Part shown: positions 1-9,556 of the stretch, piece after piece
Layout of the letters: each line of letters opens with the position of its first letter
Numbering within the stretch: position 1 is the stretch's first letter
Assembly (NCBI GenBank): GCA_017985015.1
Contig: JAGNYI010000007.1
Span: 33,395-97,394, forward strand
DNA length: 64,000 bases
Origin: Giesbergeria sp.
GTDB taxonomy: Bacteria; Pseudomonadota; Gammaproteobacteria; Burkholderiales; Burkholderiaceae_C
Reading direction: 5' to 3'
Notes under the pieces: model-generated
Database searches by the model: none
Told to the model about the DNA's origin: nothing
The model's input: the letters and a program-made list of their open reading frames with translations, nothing else
Translations under genes and position numbers: made by a program

Positions 1-128
1 ACGGCTTTGGCGCCGTCCTCGCCTTCGTCCTCAATGGCTTGCAGCGCGCCCATGATGCGGGTCTGCAGACCCAGAAGGTAGTCGCGCATGCCGGCCACGC
101 CGGCGCTGCGCTCAAAGATCTTGCTCAT
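1..128 (-). CDS. hemF: Oxygen-dependent coproporphyrinogen III oxidase, N-terminal part
   Basis: Only the first 42 codons are present; the gene runs off the left edge. The protein would oxidatively decarboxylate coproporphyrinogen III to protoporphyrinogen IX in haem synthesis. The visible N-terminus begins MSKIFERSAG and contains YLLGLQTRIMGAL, matching the V-x2-YLL-x-LQ-x2-I pattern at the start of HemF. The ATG overlaps the stop of purD as ATGA, so the two genes are translationally coupled. The purD-hemF order is, to my knowledge, common in Comamonadaceae. The call rests on the short N-terminal match and the neighbour. Confidence 0.8.
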   Translation of the reverse strand, partial: MSKIFERSAGVAGMRDYLLGLQTRIMGALQAIEDEGEDGAKA

Positions 129-1414
129 GGATTCTTGATGGCGCGGTGGCCGATGTCGCGCCGGTACTGGGCGCCGTCAAAGTGGATGCCGCGCGCCACG
201 TCGTAGGCCCGCTGCTGGGCCTGGCGCACGTTGTCGCCCAGGGCCGTCACACACAGCACGCGCCCGCCGCTGGTGCGCACCACGCCCTCCTCCAGCACGG
301 TGCCGGCATGGAACACCATGGCATCGTCCTGCTCCTGCGGCAGGCCGTTGATGGCGTCGCCCTTGCGCGGCGCCTCGGGGTAGCCGTGGGCGGCCATCAC
401 CACGCCGAGCGCGGTGCGGCGGTCCCATTGCAGTTCGATCTGGTCGAGCTTGCCGTCAATGGCGGCGGCGAGCACGTCGAGCAAGTCGCTCTTGAGCCGC
501 ATCAGAATCGGCTGGGTCTCGGGGTCGCCCATGCGGCAGTTGAATTCCAGCGTCTTGGGGTGGCCCTGGGCATCGATCATCAGGCCGGCATACAGGAAGC
601 CAGTGTAGGGAATGCCGTCCTTTTCCATGCCCCGAATGGTGGGCAGAATGATCTCCCGCATGGCGCGGGCGTGCACATCGGCCGTGACTATCGGAGCAGG
701 CGAATAGGCCCCCATGCCGCCGGTGTTGGGGCCGGCGTCCCCATCCTGCAGGCGCTTGTGGTCCTGGCTGGTGGCCAGTGCCGCGACGTTCTTGCCGTCG
801 CACAGCACGATGAAGCTGGCTTCCTCGCCATCGAGGAATTCCTCGATGACGACGCGTGCGCCACCTTCGTTGTGTACCGCGCCGTATTTGTTGTCCACCA
901 GCATGAAATCCACGGCGTCGTGCGCTTCCTGGAGCGTCATGGCCACCACCACGCCCTTGCCCGCTGCCAGGCCATCGGCCTTGATGACGATGGGCGCGCC
1001 CAGACGCTCGACAAAGGCGTGGGCCTTGGCCGGCTCGGTAAACGTGTCGTAATCGGCGGTGGGAATGCCGTGGCGGCGCATGAAGGCCTTGGAGAAGGCC
1101 TTGGAACTCTCGAGTTGCGCAGCGGCCTTCGTTGGCCCAAAAATACGAAGACCGTGGGCGCGAAACTCATCCACCACACCGGCCGCCAGCGGCGCCTCCG
1201 GGCCCACCACGGTCAGGCCGATCTTGTTGGCCTGCGCCCACTCGCGCAGCGCACGCACATCGGTAATGGCAAGGTTGTGCAGATCGGGCGAGAGCGCCGT
1301 GCCGCCGTTGCCCGGCGCCACATAGACGCGCGTGGCCTTGGGCGACCGGGCCAGCTTCCAGGCGATGGCGTGTTCGCGGCCACCGCCGCCAATGACAAGT
1401 ACATTCATGTTCAA
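125..1414 (-). CDS. purD: Phosphoribosylamine-glycine ligase
   Basis: This 429-residue ATP-grasp enzyme joins 5-phosphoribosylamine and glycine in the second step of purine synthesis. The N-terminus carries the family signature VLVIGGGGREHAIAWKL. Other hallmarks are GPEAPLAAGVVDE, the ATP-grasp stretch IKADGLAAGKGV and the late LEFNCRMGDPETQ motif. Length is normal for the family. The ATG lies 8 bases after the stop of the upstream YebC-family gene, and its own stop overlaps the hemF start. The three genes therefore probably form one transcript, and cytoplasmic localisation is expected. Confidence 0.98.
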   Translation of the reverse strand: MNMNVLVIGGGGREHAIAWKLARSPKATRVYVAPGNGGTALSPDLHNLAITDVRALREWAQANKIGLTVVGPEAPLAAGVVDEFRAHGLRIFGPTKAAAQLESSKAFSKAFMRRHGIPTADYDTFTEPAKAHAFVERLGAPIVIKADGLAAGKGVVVAMTLQEAHDAVDFMLVDNKYGAVHNEGGARVVIEEFLDGEEASFIVLCDGKNVAALATSQDHKRLQDGDAGPNTGGMGAYSPAPIVTADVHARAMREIILPTIRGMEKDGIPYTGFLYAGLMIDAQGHPKTLEFNCRMGDPETQPILMRLKSDLLDVLAAAIDGKLDQIELQWDRRTALGVVMAAHGYPEAPRKGDAINGLPQEQDDAMVFHAGTVLEEGVVRTSGGRVLCVTALGDNVRQAQQRAYDVARGIHFDGAQYRRDIGHRAIKNP

Positions 1415-1422
1415 GGAAGCGG

Positions 1423-2142
1423 TCAGATTGCCGCGTTGTGGAAGACTTCCTGGACGTCGTCGAGGTCTTCGAGCACGTCCAGAAGTTTTTGCATGCGCTC
1501 GGCGTCGTCGCCGGCCAGCTCAATGGTCAGGTCCGGGCGCATGGTGACGCCCGCGTCAGCAGGTTCCAGGCCAGCGGCCTGCAAGGCGTTCTTGACGGCC
1601 TCGAATTCGCTTGGCGCCGTCAACACCTCAATGGCGCCGTCTTCGTCGGTGATGACGTCGTCGGCGCCGGCTTCCAGCGCCACCTCCATCACCTTGTCTT
1701 CGTCGGTGCCCGGCGCAAACACCAGTTGCCCGACGTTCTTGAACTGGAAGGCCACCGAACCGGTGGTGCCCATGTTGCCGCCGTACTTGCTGAAAGCGTG
1801 GCGCACCTCGGCCACGGTGCGCACATGGTTGTCGGTCATGGTGTCCACAATGATGGCCGCGCCGCCGATACCGTAGCCCTCGTAGCGGATTTCCTCGTAG
1901 TTCATGCCTTCGAGCGTGCCCGAAGCCTTGTCGATGTTGTATTTGATGCGCTCGGCCGGCATGTTGGCCGCCTTGGCCTTGTCCACCGCCAGTCGCAGGC
2001 GCGGGTTGGCCGACAGATCGCCGCCACCGGCGCGCGCCGCCACGGTGATTTCACGGATGATGCGCGTCCAGATCTTGCCGCGCTTCTCGTCCTGCCGCCC
2101 CTTGCGGTGCTGGATGTTCGCCCACTTGCTGTGTCCGGCCAC
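1423..2142 (-). CDS. YebC/PmpR family regulatory protein (copy 1)
   Basis: This 239-residue protein starts [18 protein letters not shown], the classical YebC/PmpR N-terminus, and keeps the conserved [20 protein letters not shown] region. Members have been described as DNA-binding regulators and, more recently, as ribosome-associated factors that relieve stalling; the sequence does not decide between these roles. It sits directly upstream of purD and is likely co-transcribed with it. A diverged second family member is encoded at 39844-40554. That copy lacks the MAGHSKW start, so this is the canonical type. Confidence 0.95.
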   Translation of the reverse strand: MAGHSKWANIQHRKGRQDEKRGKIWTRIIREITVAARAGGGDLSANPRLRLAVDKAKAANMPAERIKYNIDKASGTLEGMNYEEIRYEGYGIGGAAIIVDTMTDNHVRTVAEVRHAFSKYGGNMGTTGSVAFQFKNVGQLVFAPGTDEDKVMEVALEAGADDVITDEDGAIEVLTAPSEFEAVKNALQAAGLEPADAGVTMRPDLTIELAGDDAERMQKLLDVLEDLDDVQEVFHNAAI

Positions 2143-2205
2143 GGATGTTCCTTGATGTCGATACTGAATTAAGCTATCCCTTGATTCTACTTTTCACCCC
2201 ATGCC

Positions 2206-3717
2206 ATGGCTGACCCCCTGCTGATTGCGAAAAACGGCACCACCGAGTGCTTTCTCCTGCCCGGCCTGGCCAACCGGCACGGCTTGATCACCGGCGCCAC
2301 CGGCACCGGCAAGACAGTGACACTGCAAAAGCTGGCCGAACAGTTCTCTGCCATTGGCGTGCCTGTGTTCATGGCCGACGTCAAGGGCGACCTCACTGGC
2401 ATCAGCCAGCAGGGCAGCGTGCCCGACAAGCTCGCCGCTGTGCTCAAGGACCGCGGCCTGGGCCTGCCCGAGCCCGTCGCCTGCCCCACCACGCTGTGGG
2501 ACGTGTTTGGCGAGCAAGGCCACCCGGTGCGCGCCACCATCACCGACATGGGGCCGCTGCTGCTCGGGCGCATGCTCGATTTGAACGAAACGCAGCTCGG
2601 CGTGCTGAACCTGGTGTTCAAGGTGGCGGATGACAACGGCCTGCTGCTGTTGGACCTGAAAGACCTGCGCACCATGCTCAGCTACGTGGGCGACAACGCC
2701 AAGCAGTTCACCACCGAGTACGGCAATGTGAGCGCCGCCAGCATTGGCGCCATCCAGCGCGGGCTGCTGCAGATCGAGAGCCAGGGCGGCGAAAAATTCT
2801 TTGGCGAGCCCATGCTCGATATCAACGATCTGCTGCAAACGGTATCGGGGCGCGGCGTAGTCAACATTCTCGCCGCCGACAAGCTGATGAACTCGCCGCG
2901 CCTCTACGCCACCTTTCTGCTATGGATGCTGTCCGAACTGTTCGAGCAGTTGCCGGAGATTGGCGACCCCGAGAAACCCAAGCTGGTGTTTTTCTTCGAC
3001 GAAGCGCATTTGCTGTTCAACGAAGCGCCCAAGGTGCTCGTCGAGCGCATCGAACTCGTCGTGCGCCTGGTGCGTTCCAAAGGCGTGGGCGTCTATTTCG
3101 TCACCCAGAACCCGCTCGACATCCCTGACAGCGTGCTGGCGCAGCTGGGCAACCGCGTGCAGCATGCGCTGCGCGCCTTCACGCCGCGCGACCAGAAGGC
3201 CGTGAAGGCGACGGCCACCACCATGCGCCAGAAACCCGGCCTGGACATCGAAGCGGCCATCACCGAGCTGGCGGTGGGCGAGGCGCTGGTGAGCCTGCTC
3301 GACGCCAAGGGCCGCCCGAGCATTACCGAGCGCGTCTATGTGCTGCTGCCTGGCAGCCAACTCGGCCCCATCACGGCGCAGCAGCGGCGCGCGCTCATCA
3401 GCCAGTCGCTGGTGGCCGGGGTGTACGAGAAAATAGTGGACCGCGAATCGGCCTACGAAAAGCTCAAGGCACGCACGGCCGATGTGGCTGCCCAGGCGCC
3501 CGGTGCGATCCCTGGCGCTGCGCCTGCCCAGGACGGCGGTGGTCTGCTCGGCGGGCTCAACGATGTTCTGTTTGGCTCCACCGGCCCGCGCGGCGGCAAG
3601 CGCGATGGCCTGGCGCAGACCATGGCCAAATCGGCCGTGCGCACCATGGGCACCAGCCTGGGACGCGAGATTCTGCGCGGCGTACTGGGCAGTGTGTTCG
3701 GCGGGCGCAAGCGCTAG
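2206..3717 (+). CDS. HerA-like ATPase, DUF853 family
   Basis: This 503-residue protein belongs to the helicase HerA-like DUF853 (YjgR) family. It has a Walker A motif GATGTGKT near residue 30, followed by the family stretch [17 protein letters not shown], and a Walker [14 protein letters not shown] near residue 262. The C-terminus after about residue 425 is low-complexity and Gly/Ala-rich. Function is unknown beyond a predicted ring ATPase related to HerA/FtsK translocases. Two ATGs occur five bases apart; only the one at 2206 is in frame. It is divergent from the YebC gene with a 63-base gap. Confidence 0.9.
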   Translation: MADPLLIAKNGTTECFLLPGLANRHGLITGATGTGKTVTLQKLAEQFSAIGVPVFMADVKGDLTGISQQGSVPDKLAAVLKDRGLGLPEPVACPTTLWDVFGEQGHPVRATITDMGPLLLGRMLDLNETQLGVLNLVFKVADDNGLLLLDLKDLRTMLSYVGDNAKQFTTEYGNVSAASIGAIQRGLLQIESQGGEKFFGEPMLDINDLLQTVSGRGVVNILAADKLMNSPRLYATFLLWMLSELFEQLPEIGDPEKPKLVFFFDEAHLLFNEAPKVLVERIELVVRLVRSKGVGVYFVTQNPLDIPDSVLAQLGNRVQHALRAFTPRDQKAVKATATTMRQKPGLDIEAAITELAVGEALVSLLDAKGRPSITERVYVLLPGSQLGPITAQQRRALISQSLVAGVYEKIVDRESAYEKLKARTADVAAQAPGAIPGAAPAQDGGGLLGGLNDVLFGSTGPRGGKRDGLAQTMAKSAVRTMGTSLGREILRGVLGSVFGGRKR

Positions 3718-3741
3718 CACTCTGCCGTGCAACACACACCC

Positions 3742-4578
3742 ATGACTTACACCATCACCGGCTTTGAATTCGGGCTGCTGCGGCTTTCCGGCCTGCTGGT
3801 GCCCCTGGCCATTGCGCCATGGGCTGTAGCCCTGATCGGTGTGCCGGCCGGCTGGTGGGAGCCCGAGGGACGTTGGGCGGTCTATCTGATTTGCACTGCA
3901 CTGGCCGTCCTCGGCGCCCGGCGCTGGACGCTCGCCGTGCGCGAATGCTTCGTGCGCGAAGCCGCCTTGCCGCAACTGCTCAAGCACAGACTGCGCGACG
4001 CGTACCCACTCCTGAGCGCCAAAGATGCCGATCTGGCCGAGCGCGGCCTGCGCCAGTTCTTCATCGCCTGTCTGCGCAGCAACAAAAATTTCGTGGCTGT
4101 TCCGTCGCACGCGGTAGGTGCTCTTTGGAGCGCCTTCTCCCAGGATTCCAAGGCCTACAGGAACTGGTGCCAGAACGCCCTGGGTTACGCACCGGACTAC
4201 TCACCCGCGCAAGTGCTGGGCAAGAAAGCGTCGAACAACGACGCGCTGCGCCGTGCCTGGTACTGGGCCTGCAAAGACGAGGCCATCGATCCGCGCAAAC
4301 CCAGCCGCCTGCCCCTGCTGTTCGCGCTGGACGCCAAACTGGCCATTCCCGACGGCTTTTACTATGTCCCCGCCGCGCCGAGCAGCGCCCAGCCAGGCCG
4401 CGACCCACAGCCCACTGTCACGCAGCGCTTTGGCACCAGTTTTTCGGACAGCAGTTATTCCGGCCGCTTTCAGGATTTTGGTGGCTCCGAGCGCTCGGGC
4501 GGCAAGACCAGTCACAAACATGGGGATGATGGCGGTGAGGGTGATTCCAGCGATGCTGAAGAGAACGGCGACAATTAA
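3742..4578 (+). CDS. Membrane-anchored protein, distantly GRDP-like
   Basis: I do not recognise a characterised family for this 278-residue protein. Hydrophobic segments near the N-terminus (around LLVPLAIAPWAVALIGV and YLICTALAVLGA) predict two membrane helices. The middle part has a W-x2-F...Y-x2-WC...LGY pattern that faintly resembles plant glycine-rich-domain (GRDP) proteins. The last 60 residues are Ser/Gly/Asp-rich and probably disordered. A GTG five codons upstream (3727) is an alternative start; I chose the ATG because neither has a strong ribosome-binding site. It follows the DUF853 gene closely and may share its transcript. Confidence 0.7.
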   Translation: MTYTITGFEFGLLRLSGLLVPLAIAPWAVALIGVPAGWWEPEGRWAVYLICTALAVLGARRWTLAVRECFVREAALPQLLKHRLRDAYPLLSAKDADLAERGLRQFFIACLRSNKNFVAVPSHAVGALWSAFSQDSKAYRNWCQNALGYAPDYSPAQVLGKKASNNDALRRAWYWACKDEAIDPRKPSRLPLLFALDAKLAIPDGFYYVPAAPSSAQPGRDPQPTVTQRFGTSFSDSSYSGRFQDFGGSERSGGKTSHKHGDDGGEGDSSDAEENGDN

Positions 4579-4613
4579 CCTATCAAAATTTATAGCAGCA
4601 AAGGCCGTATTCA
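4577..4613 (-). repeat. Degenerate copy of the dispersed AGCGCTTA palindrome
   Basis: The plus strand reads CTATCAAAATTTATAGC followed by a diverged stretch ending ACAAGCGCT. This is the tail and one arm of the dispersed repeat in inverted orientation; the second arm has decayed. It fills most of the gap between the membrane protein and the dehydratase gene. Confidence 0.5.
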
Positions 4614-4724
4614 CAAGCGCTGCACCGTATTTTCTTTGCAAGAATGGCGGCTCACCCTAGGATGATTCCCAGTGCGACGCCTTCGCTTGCGGCAAGAAGC
4701 TAAGCACGTTCCAAGGACACCGAC

Positions 4725-5705
4725 ATGAACGCCTGGCCACACCTGATTGCACCCACCGCCCACGATGTCGTGGAAGCCGCCCACCGGCTCAAAGGCATCG
4801 CGCACCGCACGCCGGTGCTGCGCTCAAGTACGGCGGACGAACTGCTCGGGGCGCAGGTTTTCTTCAAGTGCGAGAGCCTGCAGCGCAGCGGTTCGTTCAA
4901 GTTCCGCGGGGCTTACAACGCGCTGGCGCAGCTCTCGCCCGAGCAACGCGAGCGCGGCGTACTCACCTTTTCGGCCGGCAACCATGCGCAGGCCATTGCG
5001 CTGGCGGCCCGCATGCAGGGCATACCGGCGCTGGTCGTCATGCCGCACGACGCGCCGTCTTCCAAGATGGCGGCCACCCGTGCCTATGGCGCCCAGGTAG
5101 TCACCTACGATCCGCTCACCGAAGACCGTGAGGCCATCAGCCGCAAACTCTCAGACGAGCGCGGCATGGCGCTCGTGCCGCCCTCGGACCATTTCGACGT
5201 CATTGCAGGCCAGGGCACGGCCGCGCTGGAGCTCATCGAAGAAGTGCCGCGCCTGGACGTTCTCTTTGTCGGCGTCGGCGGCGGCGGCCTGCTCGCGGGC
5301 AGCCTGCTCGCCGCCAAAAGCACCTTGCCGCTGTGCCGCGTGTACGGCGTGGAGCCCGAAGTAGCCAACGACGGCCAACAGTCGCTGGCCAGCGGAGAGA
5401 TCGTCGAAATCGCCTGGCCGCGCAGCACCATTGCCGACGGCGCGCGCGCCACGGCACTGGCGCCCTTGGCGTTTGACATCATCCAGCAAGGGGCCGAAGG
5501 CATCGTCACCGCCAGCGACCCGCAGTTGATGGAGGCCATGCGCTTCTTTGCCGAGCGCATGAAAATCGTCGTCGAGCCGACCGGCGCGCTGGCGCTGGCC
5601 GGCGCCCGCCACGGCGGCTGCGACGTACGCGGCGCGCGCGTGGGCATCATCGTCAGCGGCGGCAACGTCGACCTCGCGCGCTACGCCCGCTTTCTGGCAG
5701 ACTAG
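4725..5705 (+). CDS. Threonine/serine dehydratase-like PLP enzyme
   Basis: This 326-residue fold-type II PLP enzyme resembles catabolic threonine/serine dehydratases and threo-3-hydroxyaspartate dehydratases. The Schiff-base lysine is K59 in SGSFKFRGAYN. The SAGNHAQA motif and the glycine-rich phosphate-binding loop VGVGGGGLLAGS are present. It lacks the C-terminal ACT regulatory region of biosynthetic IlvA (about 500 residues), so feedback control by isoleucine is not expected. Family knowledge does not fix the substrate: threonine, serine or 3-hydroxyaspartate are all possible. It stands alone between a membrane protein and upp. Confidence 0.9.
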   Translation: MNAWPHLIAPTAHDVVEAAHRLKGIAHRTPVLRSSTADELLGAQVFFKCESLQRSGSFKFRGAYNALAQLSPEQRERGVLTFSAGNHAQAIALAARMQGIPALVVMPHDAPSSKMAATRAYGAQVVTYDPLTEDREAISRKLSDERGMALVPPSDHFDVIAGQGTAALELIEEVPRLDVLFVGVGGGGLLAGSLLAAKSTLPLCRVYGVEPEVANDGQQSLASGEIVEIAWPRSTIADGARATALAPLAFDIIQQGAEGIVTASDPQLMEAMRFFAERMKIVVEPTGALALAGARHGGCDVRGARVGIIVSGGNVDLARYARFLAD

Positions 5706-5850
5706 GATGAAACACCCCCCTATGTCGCTTCGCTCCCTCCCCCCGCTCTCCCATCGCTGCGCGATGCGGGCAGGGGGACGCTCCCAGCGCAGCGGGGCGG
5801 CCCTTGCGCGGGAGCCCTGGCTTGAGCCGCGCCAGTTCCATGCGTCGCGG
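5706..5850. repeat. Intergenic GC-rich repeat of the CCCCCT...GGGGGAC type
   Basis: Between the dehydratase stop and upp lies a GC-rich stretch with CCCCGCTCTCCC facing GGGCAGGGGGAC, then GCAGCGGGGCGGCCC and a GGGAGCCCTGGCTTGA tail. I recognise this layout as a frequent noncoding repeat of Comamonadaceae intergenic spaces. Related but shorter units occur at 62853-63030. Possible roles are transcript-end structure or simple dispersed repeat; nothing coding is visible. Confidence 0.45.
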
Positions 5851-5910
5851 ATGCTGCGAATGCGCAATGGTTAACTGATATTCCCCACTTTTTCTTTTCC
5901 CCTTTTCTTC

Positions 5911-6540
<630 letters not shown>

Positions 6541-6567
6541 GCCTCGCTATTTCGTCCAGCGACCGCG

Positions 6568-8064
6568 TCACTCTTCAACGGCCTCCGCCAGATCACTGGC
6601 AACCAGTTGGAATTGGGCCAGCGCCGCTTGCAGGTCTTCCACGATCTCCAGGGCAATCACGCCCGGTGCGGGCAGGTTGTCGCTGTCGGCCAAGCTTTCA
6701 TCTTTCAGCCAGAAGATGTCGAGGCTGGTCTTGTCGCGGGCAATCAGCTCGGCGTAGCTGTAGGCGCGCCAGCGGCCATCGGGGTTCTCGGTTGACCACG
6801 TGGCTTGCCGCTGACGGCGGTTGCCCGCCTGGTACAGCTCCACAAACTCGTTCAAGTCGTCGCGGCGCAGCGGGTTGGTCTTGAGCGTGAAATGCTTGTT
6901 GGTGCGCAGGTCGTAGATCCATAGCTGCTTGGTCCACGGTGTTTCACTGGCGCCCTTCTTCTCGAAGAACAGCACATTGGCCTTCACACCCTGGGCGTAG
7001 AACAGGCCGGTTGGCAGGCGCAGCAGCGTGTGCACATCGCATTCGTGCAGCAGCTTCTTGCGGATGGTTTCGCCCGCCCCGCCTTCAAACAGCACGTTGT
7101 CGGGCAACACCACGGCCGCGCGGCCGTGGGTGGCCAGCAGGGTCTTGATGTGCTGCACAAAATTGAGCTGCTTGTTGCTGGTGGTGGCCCAAAAGTCGTC
7201 GCGCTCAATGGTGTCCTTTTCGGTGCTGGTGCGGCCGTCTTCGCCCACGATGACGGTGCTGCTCTTCTTGCCAAAGGGCGGGTTGGCCAGAACCACCTCG
7301 TAACGCTCGCCGGGGTCGGCGGCCAGTGCGTCGCCCACCACTACGGGCACGGATTTTTCGGAGCCAATGCCGTGCAGCAGCATGTTCATGGCGCATACGC
7401 GAGCTGTGCCGTGCACCAGCTCGTAGCCGGTGAAGGCTTTCTCTTTCAGGTGCTTGAGCTGGTCGCGCGTCAGACTCTTGTTGTGGGCGGTGATGTAGTT
7501 GTGCGCGGTGAACAAGAAGCCGCCCGTACCGCAGGCCGGGTCGCATAGGCGCTCTGCTGGCAGCGGCGCAATGCAGTCGACCATGGCCTGGATCAGTGCG
7601 CGTGGCGTGAAGTACTGGCCTGCGCCGCTCTTGGTGTCTTGCGCGTTTTTCTCCAGCAGGCCCTCATAGGCATCGCCTTTCACGTCGGCGCCCAGAATCG
7701 TCCAGGTCTCAGCGCCGATCAAATCCACGATCACGCGGCGCAGCTTGGCCGGGTCTTGAAACTTGTTTTGCGCCTTGCCGAAGATCAGGCCCAGCGTGCC
7801 CTTCTCCTGCCCCAGCTTCTCCAGCAGGTGGCGGTAGTGGTCAAAGAGCTCGTCGCCGTCCTTCGCCAGCAGCGTGGGCCAGGCGTAGGCGGCGGGCACG
7901 ATGCTGGCCTGGTTGTAGGGGGGCGCGCTGCGCTCGTCGGCCATCTTGAGGAACAGCAGGTAGGTGAGCTGCTCCACATAGTCGCCATAGCTCATGCCGT
8001 CGTCACGCAGCACGTTGCAATAGTTCCAGAGCTTCTGGACGAGGGAGTGGGTGGTGGTGTTCAT
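6568..8064 (-). CDS. hsdM: Type I restriction-modification DNA methyltransferase (M subunit)
   Basis: This 498-residue protein is the N6-adenine methyltransferase subunit of a type I system. It has an N-terminal HsdM_N helical region, then the AdoMet motif DPACGTGGF at residues 175-183 preceded by GQYFTPRALIQAM, and the catalytic NPPF at 261-264. With HsdS it would methylate the host target site; with HsdR it forms the restriction complex. Its ATG overlaps the stop of the nucleotidyltransferase gene as ATGA. It is unusual in being five genes away from hsdS and last in the apparent operon. Confidence 0.97.
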   Translation of the reverse strand: MNTTTHSLVQKLWNYCNVLRDDGMSYGDYVEQLTYLLFLKMADERSAPPYNQASIVPAAYAWPTLLAKDGDELFDHYRHLLEKLGQEKGTLGLIFGKAQNKFQDPAKLRRVIVDLIGAETWTILGADVKGDAYEGLLEKNAQDTKSGAGQYFTPRALIQAMVDCIAPLPAERLCDPACGTGGFLFTAHNYITAHNKSLTRDQLKHLKEKAFTGYELVHGTARVCAMNMLLHGIGSEKSVPVVVGDALAADPGERYEVVLANPPFGKKSSTVIVGEDGRTSTEKDTIERDDFWATTSNKQLNFVQHIKTLLATHGRAAVVLPDNVLFEGGAGETIRKKLLHECDVHTLLRLPTGLFYAQGVKANVLFFEKKGASETPWTKQLWIYDLRTNKHFTLKTNPLRRDDLNEFVELYQAGNRRQRQATWSTENPDGRWRAYSYAELIARDKTSLDIFWLKDESLADSDNLPAPGVIALEIVEDLQAALAQFQLVASDLAEAVEE

Positions 8065-8750
8065 AGGTCTTTCAATTTTGCAATCTGGGTCAACCGTGCC
8101 TTGACGGTGGGCTCACGCTCCGGGTCGCTCAGCAAGCCGGGCAGGGCGTTGTGGAAGGCGGGTATTTGCAGCAGCGCTGCGGCTGCCTGCGCCACATGCT
8201 GGCGCACAGGTGCACTGGCTGCGGCAACCTCGCGGGCCGCTGAGGCGCGGCCCTCCATCACGGTCATGATGTCTTCAAGGTCATGGCTCAGGTACACATC
8301 GTTGCCGCCACGGTCTTTAAAGGCTTCGAACTTGGTGACCAAAAAATGCGGTGCCGACAAGTGCCGCACCATCAGCCCGTCGGCCAGCTCTGCAGACAAC
8401 GCTTCTTCAAACCCCACCCGGTACCACGGGTTGGCAAAGCCCAGCACCTTTTCGTCCAATGGCACCAGGTCCAGCTGCATGCGGTGCCAGAACCAGCGAA
8501 ACGGCGGCGTGTTGTCTGCCATGGGCTGGTTAAAGCCGCGCTGCATCAGTTGTTCAGCCAGACGGTGGTAGGCGCCCAAGGTGGCTACCTCCACAATGGC
8601 GTCCACGTCTTCGGTGGGGCGCACATCCATCAGGCCTGCGTCGTCCACCAGCAGGCCCGTGGCGCAGCCACCCACAAACACCACCTGCTCACACAGCGGG
8701 CCCATGGCCCGCGCCATGCCCAGCAACATTTCGAGGTTGGGGTTAGCCAT
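8061..8750 (-). CDS. Nucleotidyltransferase, AbiEii-like
   Basis: This 229-residue protein has a nucleotidyltransferase-fold signature: FVGGCATGLL followed by VRPTEDVDAIVEV, i.e. a GG motif and a D-x-D metal pair. Such proteins include AbiEii/MenT-type toxins and related enzymes that add nucleotides to tRNA or protein. The preferred start overlaps the upstream stop by 8 bases (ATGGCTAA); an ATG 13 codons earlier (8789) is possible. The partner upstream is an HTH protein, the arrangement of AbiE toxin-antitoxin pairs. The role in this island (stand-alone toxin or RM accessory) is inference. Confidence 0.75.
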   Translation of the reverse strand: MANPNLEMLLGMARAMGPLCEQVVFVGGCATGLLVDDAGLMDVRPTEDVDAIVEVATLGAYHRLAEQLMQRGFNQPMADNTPPFRWFWHRMQLDLVPLDEKVLGFANPWYRVGFEEALSAELADGLMVRHLSAPHFLVTKFEAFKDRGGNDVYLSHDLEDIMTVMEGRASAAREVAAASAPVRQHVAQAAAALLQIPAFHNALPGLLSDPEREPTVKARLTQIAKLKDL

Positions 8751-9423
8751 ACGAAGGACTCTTTGCTTTCTTTGGTGCGTCTGGGTCAATCAGGGCTTGC
8801 AGGCGCTCTAGCGCCATGCCCCGCTCGCGGGCCTTGCCTACACGCAGGGCGTCAAACAGCGCCAGCAGTTCGTACAGCTTGGCGTCTTGCATGGCGGCAA
8901 AGGGCACGGAAGGGTGCAGGGGCTCCACCCCTACGCCGCGCACAGCGCCATTGGGGTGCGGCCATACAAAATCGGTGCTGCCCGGCGCAAACACCCCGGC
9001 AAATGCGGGCGCGCTGTGGCTGGTGGGCACACCGGCCACCAGCGGTAGCTTGACGGCCGGGAACGCATATTTGGCACCGTGCAACGCAAATTCCGCCAAG
9101 TTGCGTGCATGGGGGCGCACCGGGTTGTCGGCTACCGCTTCACCATCTGGCAAGGCCGTGCGGCGCACCCGCTTGCGTGTGACCCGGTAAATGCCCAAGG
9201 GCTCTTGCGCGTCTGGCGCAGCGGGGCCGTCAGCCCCCATCGTTGGAGGCGGTGGCTCCCGGTTCGGCAACAGCAGGCCCGCCAGCAATCCGCGCTTGAT
9301 GCAGGCATGGGCCTCCGACACGCTAATGCCCAGTTCCTGAGCCAGCCGCGCATACGTCCAGCGCTGCTCACCCCAGGCGACGAGCTTGAGGGCGACCAGA
9401 AAATCTTGGGGCTTGAGTTGCAT
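8743..9423 (-). CDS. HTH protein, candidate antitoxin/regulator
   Basis: This 226-residue protein has an N-terminal helix-turn-helix (RLAQELGISVSEAHACIKRG, about residues 26-45). A Pro-rich linker follows, then a C-terminal region with no catalytic motif that I recognise. It overlaps the downstream nucleotidyltransferase gene by 8 bases, so the two products are probably made together. A perfect 13-base inverted repeat starts only 4 bases upstream of the ATG, the expected place for an autoregulatory operator. By analogy with AbiEi/AbiEii, it could be the antitoxin and repressor. Sequence similarity to AbiEi itself was not demonstrable by eye. Confidence 0.65.
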   Translation of the reverse strand: MQLKPQDFLVALKLVAWGEQRWTYARLAQELGISVSEAHACIKRGLLAGLLLPNREPPPPTMGADGPAAPDAQEPLGIYRVTRKRVRRTALPDGEAVADNPVRPHARNLAEFALHGAKYAFPAVKLPLVAGVPTSHSAPAFAGVFAPGSTDFVWPHPNGAVRGVGVEPLHPSVPFAAMQDAKLYELLALFDALRVGKARERGMALERLQALIDPDAPKKAKSPSYG

Positions 9424-9426
9424 GGG

Positions 9427-9459
9427 TATTCAATATTCGAAAATCGCGAATATTGAATA
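9427..9459. promoter_or_regulatory. Perfect 13-bp inverted repeat, likely operator of the HTH gene
   Basis: The arms TATTCAATATTCG (9427-9439) and CGAATATTGAATA (9447-9459) are exact reverse complements around a 7-base spacer. They lie 4 to 36 bases upstream of the HTH gene's ATG on the minus strand. The AT-rich palindrome contrasts with GC-rich surroundings. There is no T-tract, so an operator is more likely than a terminator. Confidence 0.75.
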
Positions 9460-9502
9460 TATGCTGATCTGGCGTCAGTGGCAAGGCTTTGAGTGAAAAT
9501 GG

Positions 9503-9548
9503 TCTCTGGCGCTTATGCATCAAGCGCAATCAGCTATCAAAATAGTAG
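9503..9548 (+). repeat. Dispersed palindromic repeat, copy
   Basis: It reads GGCGCTTATGCATCAAGCGC, then a short linker, then GCTATCAAAATAGTAG. The arms are the AGCGCTTA / TAAGCGCT type with one change each. It lies between the HTH gene's upstream region and the end of the GIY-YIG gene, so it has entered the defence island. Confidence 0.75.
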
Positions 9549-9556
9549 TGGGTGGC

